Part shown: positions 42,101-52,180 of the stretch, piece by piece | How positions within the stretch are numbered: the first letter of the stretch is position 1 | Layout of the letters: each line of letters begins with the position of its first letter | Assembly (NCBI GenBank): GCA_015350385.1 | Contig: WNKI01000001.1 | Location: 5,845,603 to 5,909,602, forward strand | DNA from: Aculops lycopersici | Lineage: Eukaryota > Arthropoda > Arachnida > Trombidiformes > Eriophyidae | Length of the DNA: 64,000 nucleotides | Direction of reading: 5' to 3' | Position numbers and translations under genes: made by a program | The notes under the pieces: generated by a model | Databases searched by the model: none | The model's input: only the letters and a program-made list of their open reading frames with translations | What the model was told of the DNA's origin: nothing

Positions 42101-43505
42101 CGTTAGGTTGCACCCCGAGACCGAGTGACGAGTAGTTACTACTCGTCACTCGACTTAGATGACAGGTATGGCTAACAATTCGATTAACTGAATGATGTAA
42201 TCGAATCAGGAGACTTGCAATGCTTGAACCAAATGAACCTGATCCAATGCCCCAATGAAGCAGGACAAATGCTTCAACTACCCGGAACAAGTGTCTTGGA
42301 TTTGCAACTATCTCAAGTGTTGACCTAAGCCAACGGGAGTGAAAATGTTGACTTTTTCCCTCGCTATGTGGCGTAAGTTGGTGATTGAGTCTGGAGCAAT
42401 GATAGTATTTGTGGTGGTGGTGGTAGTGCCAATGGATTTGATTTACCAAGTCCAAGGTTGTTACCGTAATCAAGAGCATAGAGGGCAACCACCAGTTACC
42501 ATCTATTCGGTTGCGATCTCTTGGCCCATTGTGCTGGCGCGACTCCGTCGGATGTAAGCCCGTCGTGGCGAAGTCAATCAAAAAGCTGATCACCAAAACG
42601 ATATGACAAGCGAGTATAATCGAGTTGAGCTGTTTGCTTTTCTCCAAAGCTCTTTTCATAACTCCAATCGAAGATCTTTCTTCCTCGTGGTTAACCAAAC
42701 ACAAGTCTAAATCATTGACTCCACTTGCTCGTCGGTGATTTTCTGTTGCCTCTTGATCTCGTTGTTGTCGTCGCTGGTCTCTTGGTTCGTCTTCATTAGC
42801 GTAGACATGGCGCCGCCGCTGTTCATTTGGGCCAATAACGAGAAGAGGAGCATGACCATCTGCCCGCTCACTTGTGGCAAAAGGCCGCTGATTTGCTTCT
42901 GTGCTTCTAAGCTGCCGCTGGTGCCCTTGCTGCTGCTGCTGTTGCTGCTGCTCTACTGAGTTGATGGTCATAAATGCTGATCCACTCATTCGACGCGCGC
43001 CGCTAATCGCCACCGACTGCCGCTCCTCTCGCTGTCCACTTGCTAGATTACCAACTCTAATTGTAGAAAACATTCTTGCAATTGACTCTTTAAACTCCAA
43101 CGATTGCATCAGTAGCTTCCACTCTAACCATCTGATCAGCTCCTTGTGAATAGGGCCAAACTTTTCGATCAAGTAGTTGAGGAAAATCAAATCGATATAC
43201 TCGCATTCTGTATTTTGTTGCACAGTTTCTCTTGCACCTCCCTCCTCGTGCCGCTCCTCTTCCTGCTGTTCGGGTAAAAAGTTTTGATTGTTATAATATA
43301 AATCCTCGAATAATGGAGTATAGTGTGAGTTGCCAATTATTCTAAATCTTCTCAATGGTGGTGGCTGTTGCGTTTGTCGTCGAGATGGTTCATTAAAGAC
43401 GAATATCGAGTCATTACCTGGCACCTCGTTAGTTTGACTAATAAATGGCAACCTGTAATGATGCTTGTAATGGCGGTTGTTGAAATTGACCCCTAGAAGA
43501 CACAT
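39146..43505 (-). CDS. Uncharacterised multi-pass membrane protein, two exons
   Basis: The 5' exon is 41770-43505 and the 3' exon is proposed as 39146-39455. The 5' exon ends GGAATG/GTAAGTGC, a strong donor, while read-through would stop one codon later. The first acceptor giving a long open frame in the required phase is TGCAG/CGCTTTG at 39455, adding 102 residues for a total of about 681. I recognise no family. Visible features: a charged and Gln-rich N-terminal half, then at least five hydrophobic segments (around SIILACHIVLVISFLID, LPSMLLITVTTLDLV, RVVEAFVLLHWGIG, LVGVKLIILILLMHI, YSLLFGCLFESFLAM), a His-rich loop (HWHYHHHHKYYHC) and, in the 3' exon, LTLLAITHLLAL and SAALLSLLAKLYIY. An acceptor-like TGTCTTCTAG at the annotated start (near 43492) means a further upstream exon is possible. 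Codons for the loop after the third segment contain a perfect palindrome. Confidence 0.55.
39456..41769 (-). other. Proposed 2.3-kb intron of the membrane-protein gene
   Basis: Bounded by GTAAGT at 41769 and TGCAG at 39456-39460, reading the minus strand. It is rich in CT/GA simple repeats (near 40219-40250, 40516-40528, 40588-40605, 40630-40650) and CAG/CTG words. These create many long but meaningless open frames on both strands. AAGATGGCGGC (YY1-like) lies at 40919-40929 on the plus strand, so a promoter for another, unseen transcript cannot be excluded. Confidence 0.45.
42122..42152. repeat. Perfect 31-bp palindrome (one-base centre) inside a coding exon
   Basis: Arms CGAGTGACGAGTAGT (42122-42136) and ACTACTCGTCACTCG (42138-42152) flank a single T. 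On the minus strand it encodes the residues around RVTSSNYSSLG of the membrane protein. Confidence 0.92.
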
Positions 43506-46373
43506 ATCGTTAGTTCAGTTTGAATTTAGAAGGCGAAAAATAGACATTCATTAGTTATTGAGTGTTTGTGAAATTAACACTCCAACTTCCACTTGACGTC
43601 GAGGCAGCCGCCACGTCGAGTTAGCCAACAGGTGTGTTGCACGGTATCGGAATCGCGGTGGCAGTATTAGTCATATTTGGCTTTCTATTGTCGCATCAAT
43701 TTTTGCTGTCATCTCAGAACAGACGTCAAAGTGTCAGGCGCAGGTATCCCGTTGCTCTCGGGTGGCGATGTAGACAAACAGGTGGCATCACCACTCATTG
43801 TCTGCCACTACCTCTAATTCTGCTACTGCTGCTGCTGCTGTCCTCTCTGCAGATCCAAGGTCGAATCTTCCAGCCGCTGCTGCTATTATTGATTCCCTTA
43901 GAAGGAAGCTCGTGAGACTGAAGGCACTAGAATTCGAAGACAGACAACAAGTTGTCGGTCGATGAGCCAATAAACTTCCTTGTTTTCCTCTTGTGTCTAA
44001 GCCTCTGCTCATGGAAAGACAGAGAGAGATGGCGCCACAAGTTGGTCGGAGTTTTATGCACTCAAATAGGACTTGCAAATTAACTTATTAAGTAGTTTTA
44101 ACAACACACAACAATTCTAATCAATCGATGATTAGATTGACTAGCCTGAGAACATTCGATTCTGTTGGTTAGACGGAGAAGAAAAAACTGTCAATAAGCT
44201 CCCTTGTTGACACGATTAACTAGACCTCATCGTCAAGTTGCCGGGCCTTAGAGAGGTTTTGTTTGCATGCTCCTTGTCATGGTCTTTGTCGTGGTCGTGG
44301 TCTTGGTAGAGGTCGCCGTCCTAACGAATAACGTCACCATATTCATGCTGGTGCTGATCAACCAACGAAATAAAACCGTAAAGATGTTATTATTGTTTCA
44401 ACATCGATTTTATTATAAATACCAGCAAGTGGCCATGGCACTGACAACAGTAATATTATTAACGAGCATTCAGCACCGTGCAACGAAATATCGATAAGGC
44501 AAGTTGGTGGAGCTAATGTTGCGTACCTCCCTCCTTTGGAATGCCACTTTTTGTGTGGAGGCACAGCAAGTTTCCATTGTTGCCGCAATTGGGAAGTCAT
44601 GGGGTGGGGTATGCTGGGACACTTGTTGCGCTTGCGGTCGTTGTTGTCGACGACGACGACGAGGAGGAAGATGCACTGCACTACTGCTTGCATATGCCCA
44701 ACGATATCACAACTTGTGGTTGGCTTACTGTAGTTGTTATTGTCGGAAGCATGCAATCTGAACTTAATTTAATTACTCGCTTAGGTTCAGTTCGGTGGCT
44801 AGTCCTCTCCCTATTTAACCACCACATGCATGATTCAAAAGAGAGTTTCGAGCAACGTCTTTGTTGTCTTGGAAAGACGAACATTCATCTGTACTACTAA
44901 CATAACTCCTTCTAGACAGAATATCTCGCAATCAAATTTGATCACGTTAAATCAAATGATATTGAAACTTACTGTTGCATTTAGTTATGTAACCTTGAGC
45001 ACAGATGGAGCAGCTGTAGGTGTAGGCGCCCAAAATCAGGCGACTTCCTATGCGATCGCCTCCATCATCAGATCGATAGTTAGATTGTCTACAGATGACT
45101 GTATCGATCAAGTGTTTAGGGGGATCAGAGATTGTGTTAGCGACAGCTAACAAATAGTCGGCGACACCACTCGCCGACTAATCGACAGACAACCAACAAA
45201 TCATCAACACTTCTGACGATGAAAGGAACCATGGAAACCAGGGACTGTGGCGCCTGCCACTTGGTCGATTGGCTTGCTAGATGTCTAGATGGCAGTGGAG
45301 AATCTAGAGGATGTTCTAGAATGCCAGCTCGTCAACAATTGGTTTGGCTTGGCTGGGCTCGGCAACTCGTTGTTGCGATGTTTACCATCTACTTTTTCCC
45401 CATTCCCCTACCCGAACTATCATTTAGATTGCCATTCGTTTCAATGTCTACTGTTTGTCATTTAACGTGTGATTATTGTGGCAATCAAGCTTTGGCTAAG
45501 ATTCTACAGCTAGCAATTGATTCACAGGTACACGGGCTATTGACTTGATATTCAGATTGATATATAAATAGAATGGCTCTCCAAATTGTCTGCGAGCCTC
45601 ATAAGTTTCTAGCTGCTTTGTGTATTCCTTCTTGTTATTGATTCGTTTCAAGATTAATGAACAGTCTAATTAGATAGGTGCGCATTCGAATGAGTCGAGC
45701 GTTCTAACATTGCGGTCGACTCGTTGTAGCCGCTGCACGCGCGAATCTCGAGCATGCATCGGGCAACCGGATGAGTGGCTGGGGTAAATGTACCAACTTT
45801 TATTGCTTTTGTGCTTTGGAGAACTTGGTTGAGATTGAACTAGTATAATTGGCTTAGATTCTAATCTAAACAATTTTATTATATTGATTGTGATGGCGAA
45901 TGAGCGCCAAGAGCCAGCCAGTAAAAATAGGCGAAGCATTATTCTTGGAACAAAACCCTTGCGCTCGTCACTGATTCATTCATTCAGTGATCGACCAGGA
46001 GTTGAAGTAATGGTTTAACTAATGTGTACAAGGGATTGCGCTTGTGGTAGTGGCAGTGGGACCAACGTCGTCCTCTTCGTCATCTCAAAGCTTCCATTGA
46101 ATGCGAATCCAACTCTTTCGATTATAATTACTTAGCAAAACTTGTTGATTCCTCTTGTCAGTCAGGAGAGTCGAAGTCAAGCGAGCGGAAGTTGAGGAGA
46201 AAGCAGATGTTAGAGATCGTAATGCAACTTGTTTATCAAAGTAACGACAATAGATAACAACATCCGAACAATCATTAGTTGCCATTTTAGCAGAATTAGA
46301 AAAGGTTCTAAAACTAACGAGTTATCAACAGCGAATTAGCTAGCTTATTTTCAAGACAAACTCAGGTAAACCA
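43506..46373. other. Gene-poor interval upstream of NAPE-PLD
   Basis: About 2.9 kb without a recognisable gene. Short open frames are present (for example a 106-codon plus-strand frame ending at 45150 and a 66-codon minus-strand frame near 46085-46285), but none shows a domain. Two adjacent stem-loops lie at 45135-45180. A CTCAG/GTAAAC donor-like word sits just before the NAPE-PLD start, near 46366. Confidence 0.4.
45135..45180 (+). repeat. Two tandem stem-loops
   Basis: TGTTAGC-GACA-GCTAACA (45135-45152) is followed two bases later by TAGTCGGCGA-CACCAC-TCGCCGACTA (45155-45180). Both stems are perfect (7 and 10 bp). Confidence 0.8.
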
Positions 46374-48803
46374 ATGGGAAAACTCCGCCAAAGACTAGAA
46401 AAAGCAGTTGACAATCAACAACTTGCCGCCATCATGTTCAATAAACAAGAATTTAGTGTAAAATCAAAGTCGTTGTCGTTGTCGACAGCTAGAGATTGCG
46501 AGAATGTAGCGCGACAGCTACATGTCGGAGTTGGAACGAGTAAACGAGTTGCAAGATCCGATGGCGAGGGCCCGCCAATATTACTTTTGAAGAGGAAGAG
46601 AATCTTACGTCATTCGAATGTCGGAAAAATCAGCACTCGAAACTACATTATGAGATCGCTAGTCGGAGGCCTGGTTCTGGTCATTTTAGTCATATCACTA
46701 ACCGTATTTGCAAGCCAACTACTAGAGCGCCAGTCAAACACTGGAGGTAGTGAAAGTGAAGCTACCTTTACAACTAGAACAAATTCAAGAATTACACTCA
46801 CAAAACGAGATCTTGAAAGTGCTCAAAGCGAAATAGGTACAGGCGAAAGGCACCAGCCACCACAAGAGTCTGGTTGGTATGATAGTATTGTAAGTCCATT
46901 CGCTGGAATGTTTGGCTTAGAGGAAGTGAATCCAGACGACGAGTTGACGATCCTCATCGACTCGAAGGAATTGAAACGAGTTAAAAAGGGTTACGTGAAT
47001 CGGGCAAAGCCAAAGGTGCAAAATGATGAAGTTGAATTGCCAATCAAGAAGAGTACCATTCAATCAGTGATAGCCTCGCGTAGAAGGCACACGTTCACTG
47101 AGGGTGCGCAGCTCGCTGAAGGTGCAGTCACACAGGTGAACTTGAATGGACTCGTTGCTGGGGGTGGCATTAAGCAGCAGCAAGTAAACAACAACAACAA
47201 CAATAATCGAGAGTCATTTAATGTTGCGCCAATTAGTGATGAAGTTGTTGCACTTGGATCCTCTGTTTATATCAAAAATAATAATGAATCTAGTTATAAT
47301 GTAGCTAATATTGATAAGATCAGAGGAATTGATCTTGATTTCAGCGAGATGGGTGCTGAGGATGACGCAATTGAAGGCACCAACAGCCGCAACCAAAGTA
47401 ACGAGCAGCTATTGCAGCGAGACCAGAGACAAAACAAAGAGCAACCACAACAGCAACAACTATTAAACCAACAGCAGCAACAACAACATGAGAATCTTAG
47501 ATTTAATCGTGACTTCAAGTGCAACAAGAACAAATACGATCGCTTGATTGCGCAAAAGATAAGCTTAAACGAGATTAGTAGTCCCGTTGTAACATCCAGT
47601 GGTCGCTTTGATAATCCATTTTCAACCTGGATTCAACCCTCGGTGGTGGATGCAATTAAGTTTATGCTCTTGGAATCTGACGAATCCAATGTCCCTAAGG
47701 ATCAGGAGGAATTGGATAGGGAGCTACCGATGGAGAAGCCGGATTTTTCCATCAAAGAAGGCGATGAGCATGAGTTTAAAGTCACTTGGATTGGACACTC
47801 CACTTTGGTGATTCAAATTGATGGATTGAATATTCTAACCGATCCTGTATTCTCCAGTCGTGCGAGTCCAACTCAATTCTTTGGACCCAAGCGCATACGT
47901 GAGCCGGCTTGCAAAATCAAGGACTTGCCTCCAATTGATGCGGTCATCATATCACACAATCATTACGATCATTTGGATGCCAATAGTGTCAAGCAACTCA
48001 ATGATAGATTTGGCTCAGATTGCAAGTGGATCGTGCCCTTGGGTTTGGGTGAGTTCATGAGAGCAATGTCAGTCGAGAATTATGTTGAACTCGATTGGTG
48101 GCAAAAGGATTGTTTCGGCGTTGACGCAATCTCAAGCAGAAGATCCTCAGTATCATCATCATCATCATCATTATTAGCTAGCAATGAGACAAACTCAACG
48201 CATTCAGAAACTGCCGTCACCAGCCATGTGATGTCTAGAAGCTTAGCTACAACAAATGAATCCAGTAACAATCTCAACGAAAGCTCATCACCAAAGAACC
48301 GTCAACAAGCTTTGCGCCAGAGAAAACCAGAGTTGAGTATATATTTAACTCCAAGTCAACATTGGAGTCGACGGGGCGTCAATGATGTCAACAAGAGTTT
48401 ATGGGGTAGTTATACGATAGTCAGCGCGAACGATTCCACCTTCTTCTTTGGTGGAGATACTGGATATTGTACTGCTTTCAAAGAAGTAGCAAAGGTATTT
48501 GGACCTATTACGGGTGCTGCAATTCCTATCGGAGCCTACAAGCCGAGATGGTTTTTAAAGACAAGCCATGTCGATCCACACGAGGCTGTTCAGATTCATC
48601 GAGATTTAAAGAGTTCTAAATCAATGGCCATACATCATTCAACTTTCATACTATCTAATGAACATTACAAGGAACCATCCGAGACATTGAATGAAATTAT
48701 GCGTGATCTTAAAACTAGCGGTAGTGTCATGGAACCATTTGTGGCCTTTAATCACGGCCAATCTGGCATGTTCCGCAAGATATCGAGATTGCCCAAGTTA
48801 TGA
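46374..48803 (+). CDS. Nape-pld: N-acyl-phosphatidylethanolamine phospholipase D (NAPE-PLD)-like
   Basis: An 809-residue membrane enzyme of the metallo-beta-lactamase fold. The family hydrolyses N-acyl-phosphatidylethanolamine to N-acylethanolamines (anandamide-type lipids) and phosphatidic acid. The catalytic domain starts near residue 468 (TWIGHSTLVIQIDG, LTDPVFSSRASP). It has the metal-binding HNHYDHLD at residues 528-535, WIVPLGL, ELDWWQKDC, LTPSQHWSRR, FFFGGDTGYC, AAIPIGAYKPRWFL, HVDPHEAV, MAIHHSTF and NHGQS, all in the NAPE-PLD order. Additions to the usual ~400-residue enzyme are an N-terminal half of about 467 residues with a transmembrane helix at about residues 94-117, Asn- and Gln-rich runs (near 47186-47210 and 47444-47490), and a Ser/Asn-rich insertion of about 65-70 residues (roughly 585-652) inside the catalytic domain. 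Single exon. Confidence 0.9.
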   Translation: MGKLRQRLEKAVDNQQLAAIMFNKQEFSVKSKSLSLSTARDCENVARQLHVGVGTSKRVARSDGEGPPILLLKRKRILRHSNVGKISTRNYIMRSLVGGLVLVILVISLTVFASQLLERQSNTGGSESEATFTTRTNSRITLTKRDLESAQSEIGTGERHQPPQESGWYDSIVSPFAGMFGLEEVNPDDELTILIDSKELKRVKKGYVNRAKPKVQNDEVELPIKKSTIQSVIASRRRHTFTEGAQLAEGAVTQVNLNGLVAGGGIKQQQVNNNNNNNRESFNVAPISDEVVALGSSVYIKNNNESSYNVANIDKIRGIDLDFSEMGAEDDAIEGTNSRNQSNEQLLQRDQRQNKEQPQQQQLLNQQQQQQHENLRFNRDFKCNKNKYDRLIAQKISLNEISSPVVTSSGRFDNPFSTWIQPSVVDAIKFMLLESDESNVPKDQEELDRELPMEKPDFSIKEGDEHEFKVTWIGHSTLVIQIDGLNILTDPVFSSRASPTQFFGPKRIREPACKIKDLPPIDAVIISHNHYDHLDANSVKQLNDRFGSDCKWIVPLGLGEFMRAMSVENYVELDWWQKDCFGVDAISSRRSSVSSSSSSLLASNETNSTHSETAVTSHVMSRSLATTNESSNNLNESSSPKNRQQALRQRKPELSIYLTPSQHWSRRGVNDVNKSLWGSYTIVSANDSTFFFGGDTGYCTAFKEVAKVFGPITGAAIPIGAYKPRWFLKTSHVDPHEAVQIHRDLKSSKSMAIHHSTFILSNEHYKEPSETLNEIMRDLKTSGSVMEPFVAFNHGQSGMFRKISRLPKL

Positions 48804-48867
48804 TATATCATATATGTTGAGTAGTTGATTGATTAATTGATATACGGCAGAAAACTCATGCCTAAGT

Positions 48868-49182
48868 TTATTGTTTCTTAATGTCGGCCACAATTGTTTG
48901 GATCGCCTTGCCTTTATCCGTAACTTCTTTCTTTGCACTCTCGATCATCGATTCAAGTTGCTCCTTACTCTTCTCCAATGAAGGGATAACTTCTTTCACT
49001 TTCTCCTCGACCAATATTTCTCCTTGTGCTCTGAAACATTTCCTCTCAGGATCAACCTGTTTGAGGGCTTCAACAACTAACCTAGTCTCTGTGAGATCAT
49101 TCTCTAAAAGGTTAAGTTTGTTTACAATATCCTTCTGTTCTTGTCGTAGAACCTTCAGCTTACCCCAGTTTTGCTGGTCCAT
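48868..49182 (-). CDS. Pfdn2: Prefoldin subunit 2
   Basis: A 104-residue beta-type subunit of the hexameric prefoldin chaperone, which hands actin and tubulin to the CCT chaperonin. The two coiled-coil helices flank a short hairpin. KQVDPERKCFRAQGEILVEEKVKEVIPSLEKSKEQL aligns with the PFDN2 core (VDETRKCYRMVGGVLVERTVKEVLPALENNKEQ). Slightly shorter than the human protein, lacking its low-complexity tail. It is divergent from Derlin-2, with about 390 bp between starts. Confidence 0.92.
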   Translation of the reverse strand: MDQQNWGKLKVLRQEQKDIVNKLNLLENDLTETRLVVEALKQVDPERKCFRAQGEILVEEKVKEVIPSLEKSKEQLESMIESAKKEVTDKGKAIQTIVADIKKQ

Positions 49183-49571
49183 TGTTTTCTTTGGTTTTTA
49201 ATAATATCTTCACTATCATTCCAAGTTCATTGAGGTTTTTAATTAAGTTGTGTCGATCACTTTCCAATCAACACGCGGTCTCAACAAGAATTTAGCTGCA
49301 TTCGCGCGCATTATTTCAAATGCACCATCTTGGTACAAAAAATCAAAATAAATGAACGAACATCACAACAGCTTTGGGATAGAAAACACACGTATGCTTC
49401 ACAATAACATGTGCAAAGTCCAGATCAAGTGCAATTTTCCCATCTAAACTTGCAAAATTATAATTGATTCGTCATTAAGAATCATTATGGTAAACCTAGC
49501 AATATATTAATCAATGAATTTATGCTAGCATATCATCTCACGACTAACCAGTCCATTATCAACCTTTCAAG
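49183..49571. other. Divergent promoter region between prefoldin 2 and Derlin-2
   Basis: A 389-bp AT-rich spacer shared by two divergent housekeeping genes, so a bidirectional promoter is likely. AAGATGGCGGC, a YY1/Pho-type site, overlaps the Derlin start codon. Confidence 0.45.
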
Positions 49572-50588
49572 ATGGCGGCCATGAACGCCTTTGCTCGTGC
49601 ATTCTGGGAGATGCCCCCGGTGACACGAATATACATGGTCGCGTCGGTTGCCACGACACTAGCCGTTCAATTCGAATTTGTATCACCTTTCCAATTATAT
49701 TTCAACCCCAAGCTGATATATAGAGCCCACCAGGTAAGTGTAAAGCCAGACGTCACATCGCAGCAATCCATAAGATCCTGCCAAAGATCGGTCTAAGTAA
49801 CTAACTTTTGTTAACTCTCTTCAATCTCTCTACAAATGCAGTATTGGAGACTCTTCACCACATTCCTATTCTTCGGACCCTTAGGGTTTAATTATCTATT
49901 CAACCTAGTGTTTACCTATAGATATTGTAAAATGCTAGAAGAGGAGTTCTACAGGAATAGGACGGCGGATTTCTTCTACATGTTCCTGATTGGAGGAACC
50001 CTAATGTGCATGCTAGCTTATTTTGTTAACTTATTATTCTTAAGTCATGCTTTCACTATTATGCTTGTGTATATCTGGAGCAGACGGAATCCAGGAGTGA
50101 GAATGAACTTCTTTGGGCTAATCACGTTTCAGGCGCCCTACTTGCCATGGGTGCTATTAGCTTTCTCCATCCTCTTAGGAAGCTCAACTCTTGTTGATAT
50201 TATCGGTATTGTTGTGGGTCACTTTTACTATTTCTTTGAGGATGTATTTCCAAATGGACCTCACGGTTTCAGGATACTGGAGACGCCTAGATTGATAAAA
50301 TATGTCTTTGATAGATTAGGTATTGACGAGCCACCATTTGATGAAGATGAACGGCCCGAGCAATTTGATTTTGCCGACCGTGATCCACAGCCCGAGGCTG
50401 AAGAGCAACCTCGAGAACCGTCGGTCGATAGATCACAAGTTGAGAATAACACGGCATCCCAACAGAATTCAACTAGTAACCAAACATCCACCTCTGCTAG
50501 TCAAGAGACAAACCCCACGTCAAACGATAGGGCAGATGATGCAGGCAATGGACTAAGAGCTAGGAACGTAAGAGGTATTGCGGATTAA
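49572..50588 (+). CDS. Der-2: Derlin-2/3-type ER-associated degradation protein
   Basis: Exon 1 49572-49733, intron 49734-49841 (GTAAGT...TGCAG), exon 2 49842-50588, joined in phase 0 for 302 residues. Derlins are rhomboid-like pseudoproteases in the ER membrane that move misfolded proteins to the cytosol for degradation. Conserved stretches: MPPVTRIYMVASVATT, FVSPFQLYFNPKLI, WRLFTTFLFFGPLGFNYLFN, YCKMLEEEFYRNRTADF, GQ-like loop AFTIMLVYIWSRRNPGVRMNFFGL, FQAPYLPWVLLAFS and GHFYYFFEDVFP. These fit Derlin-2 better than Derlin-1. The cytosolic tail is acidic then Ser/Thr/Asn/Gln-rich, longer than in human Derlin-2. No SHP-box is obvious at the C terminus. Confidence 0.93.
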
Positions 50589-51525
50589 TCTTAAGGAATC
50601 ATCTACTAATCTACTGTGTAGATGTATGAACTGTAGATTTCTAATAGTGTATAATTAAATTTAATCGATGTATGATTTCAGGAGGCACTAAGCCACTGGC
50701 CCGCTGCCTGAAACAAGTAGTGGTACGCTTGAAGTTTTACCCGCATCTTAAGACATCGTCTGACGATTCTATAGAAACTAAATCTCATCAAGCTCATCAC
50801 AGTTAACTTTAGTCATTCAAGGGGACTTCAAAACTATTCCTCGTAGCAAAATCGAATGTCGTTCGCATTCCTGGTTGTCACTATTCGGAATGATTTTAAT
50901 TCCACCGAGTTTCGGCCACCTGTCGTCGACAGGCTGTCGATTGCGTCTTTGGGGTTCGATACTTTTCTGTGATTAATTGTGGATAAACATAATTCCCTTT
51001 CTTGATTTCCCTTTCATTGCCAGTATTTCCGTCTGGTCAATAGTAGTCGAAAATATTTTCCAATCAATGCCACAAGATCGAAATTTCTTACTTCAAATAA
51101 GACTGAACAAAATCGAAACGTTGAGAGTAACTTAAGACTTTGACATCTATTTGAACCCTCTTGCATTCCTCCGCATTTGTGCAGCGCAAGAGATGAAGGA
51201 TCTTCAACTTATCATCTCAATTTTGTCTAACCTATCATTCCCAATATGATCTAATGCTGGGCTAAAGTTCAGTTAGGTTAACGGAACTAGCAGTGGCCCA
51301 ACGACTCCCCGCTGTGTTTATCTGTTACAAGCCTCCGAGCACGAGTTATATTATGCACCGGGTAAGCGAACTGGTTAACAATGAGCTAGCTTATCAACTA
51401 GCTTGGCAGATTTTGGTTCAATTGCAGATAGGACTAGAACAGCGCAAATTCCAATACAACCTAGACGCGTACTAAATACTTGTAAATTAACTATAAAACT
51501 CGATAGTCTAGATTCAAAGTATAAA
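50589..51525. other. Spacer between Derlin-2 and DNAJC12
   Basis: No coding region supported. It contains a small inverted repeat CCTGTCG-T-CGACAGG at 50919-50933. A donor-like CCGG/GTAAGC near 51360 could mark an untranslated exon of DNAJC12, but this is not proven. Confidence 0.35.
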
Positions 51526-52061
51526 ATGAATTTCGAAGATATACTCAATTACAAACAGCCAAAGGAGAGTTACTATGACATCATCGGATGTGCTCCATCG
51601 TCTTCGGTAAGTTGATTCCGCACAATACCATACACCCCAAACAACATCCTGAAACCAGGATTTACTGATCATGATGACTCATAAACTTCCAGTTAGAACA
51701 AATAAATCGGGAATACAAAATAAAGGCTCTTCAATTGCATCCGGACAAGAATCCGGACGATCCAAGCGCATTGGAGAGGTTTAGGTTGCTACAAACAGCA
51801 AAAGAAACCCTAACAGAACCAAGTCAAAGGAAGTCTTACGATAGTTGGCTCAATTCCAGAATTCAAATTCCATTTGAACAATGGCAAGCTAAGAAGGGTC
51901 ACTCGATGCATTGGGCATCGCCCAGGTCAAGCAAGTTGGGTATAGGAACAGGCACAGTCGGTAATATGTCTGGGCGAGGTAGTGATGATATGAAACAACA
52001 AGACGCTCCATCCGCTAGCAACAAAGATTTTCTCGACAAGTTTCGAAACTATGAAATATAG
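51526..52061 (+). CDS. Dnajc12: DNAJC12 (JDP) J-domain co-chaperone
   Basis: Exon 1 51526-51606 (27 codons), intron 51607-51692 (GTAAGT...TTCCAG), exon 2 51693-52061, in phase 0, for 149 residues. DNAJC12 is a cytosolic Hsp70 co-chaperone that in vertebrates assists aromatic amino-acid hydroxylases. The start MNFEDILNY resembles MDAILNY. The J domain has YYDIIGC, EYKIKALQLHPDKNPDDP with the essential HPD, and RKSYDSW. The family-specific PFEQWQAKKGHSMHW and the C-terminal KFRNYEI, which is nearly invariant in DNAJC12, settle the identity. Slightly shorter than human (198 residues). Confidence 0.94.
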
Positions 52062-52180
52062 AGATAGCGGCCAGTCAGTAACGATGTTTGCCAGGGCTAG
52101 TAAGCTTATCTCAGATGACTAGGTAAACCGTTTTTTTAATTTCGTTAAAGAAGTTTAGTTAATATTGCATATTATCCACT

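Noticed and set aside
44830..45150. 106-codon plus-strand frame before the tandem stem-loops
   Set aside because: The last 64 residues look vaguely like a secreted peptide, but there is no family, splice or promoter evidence.
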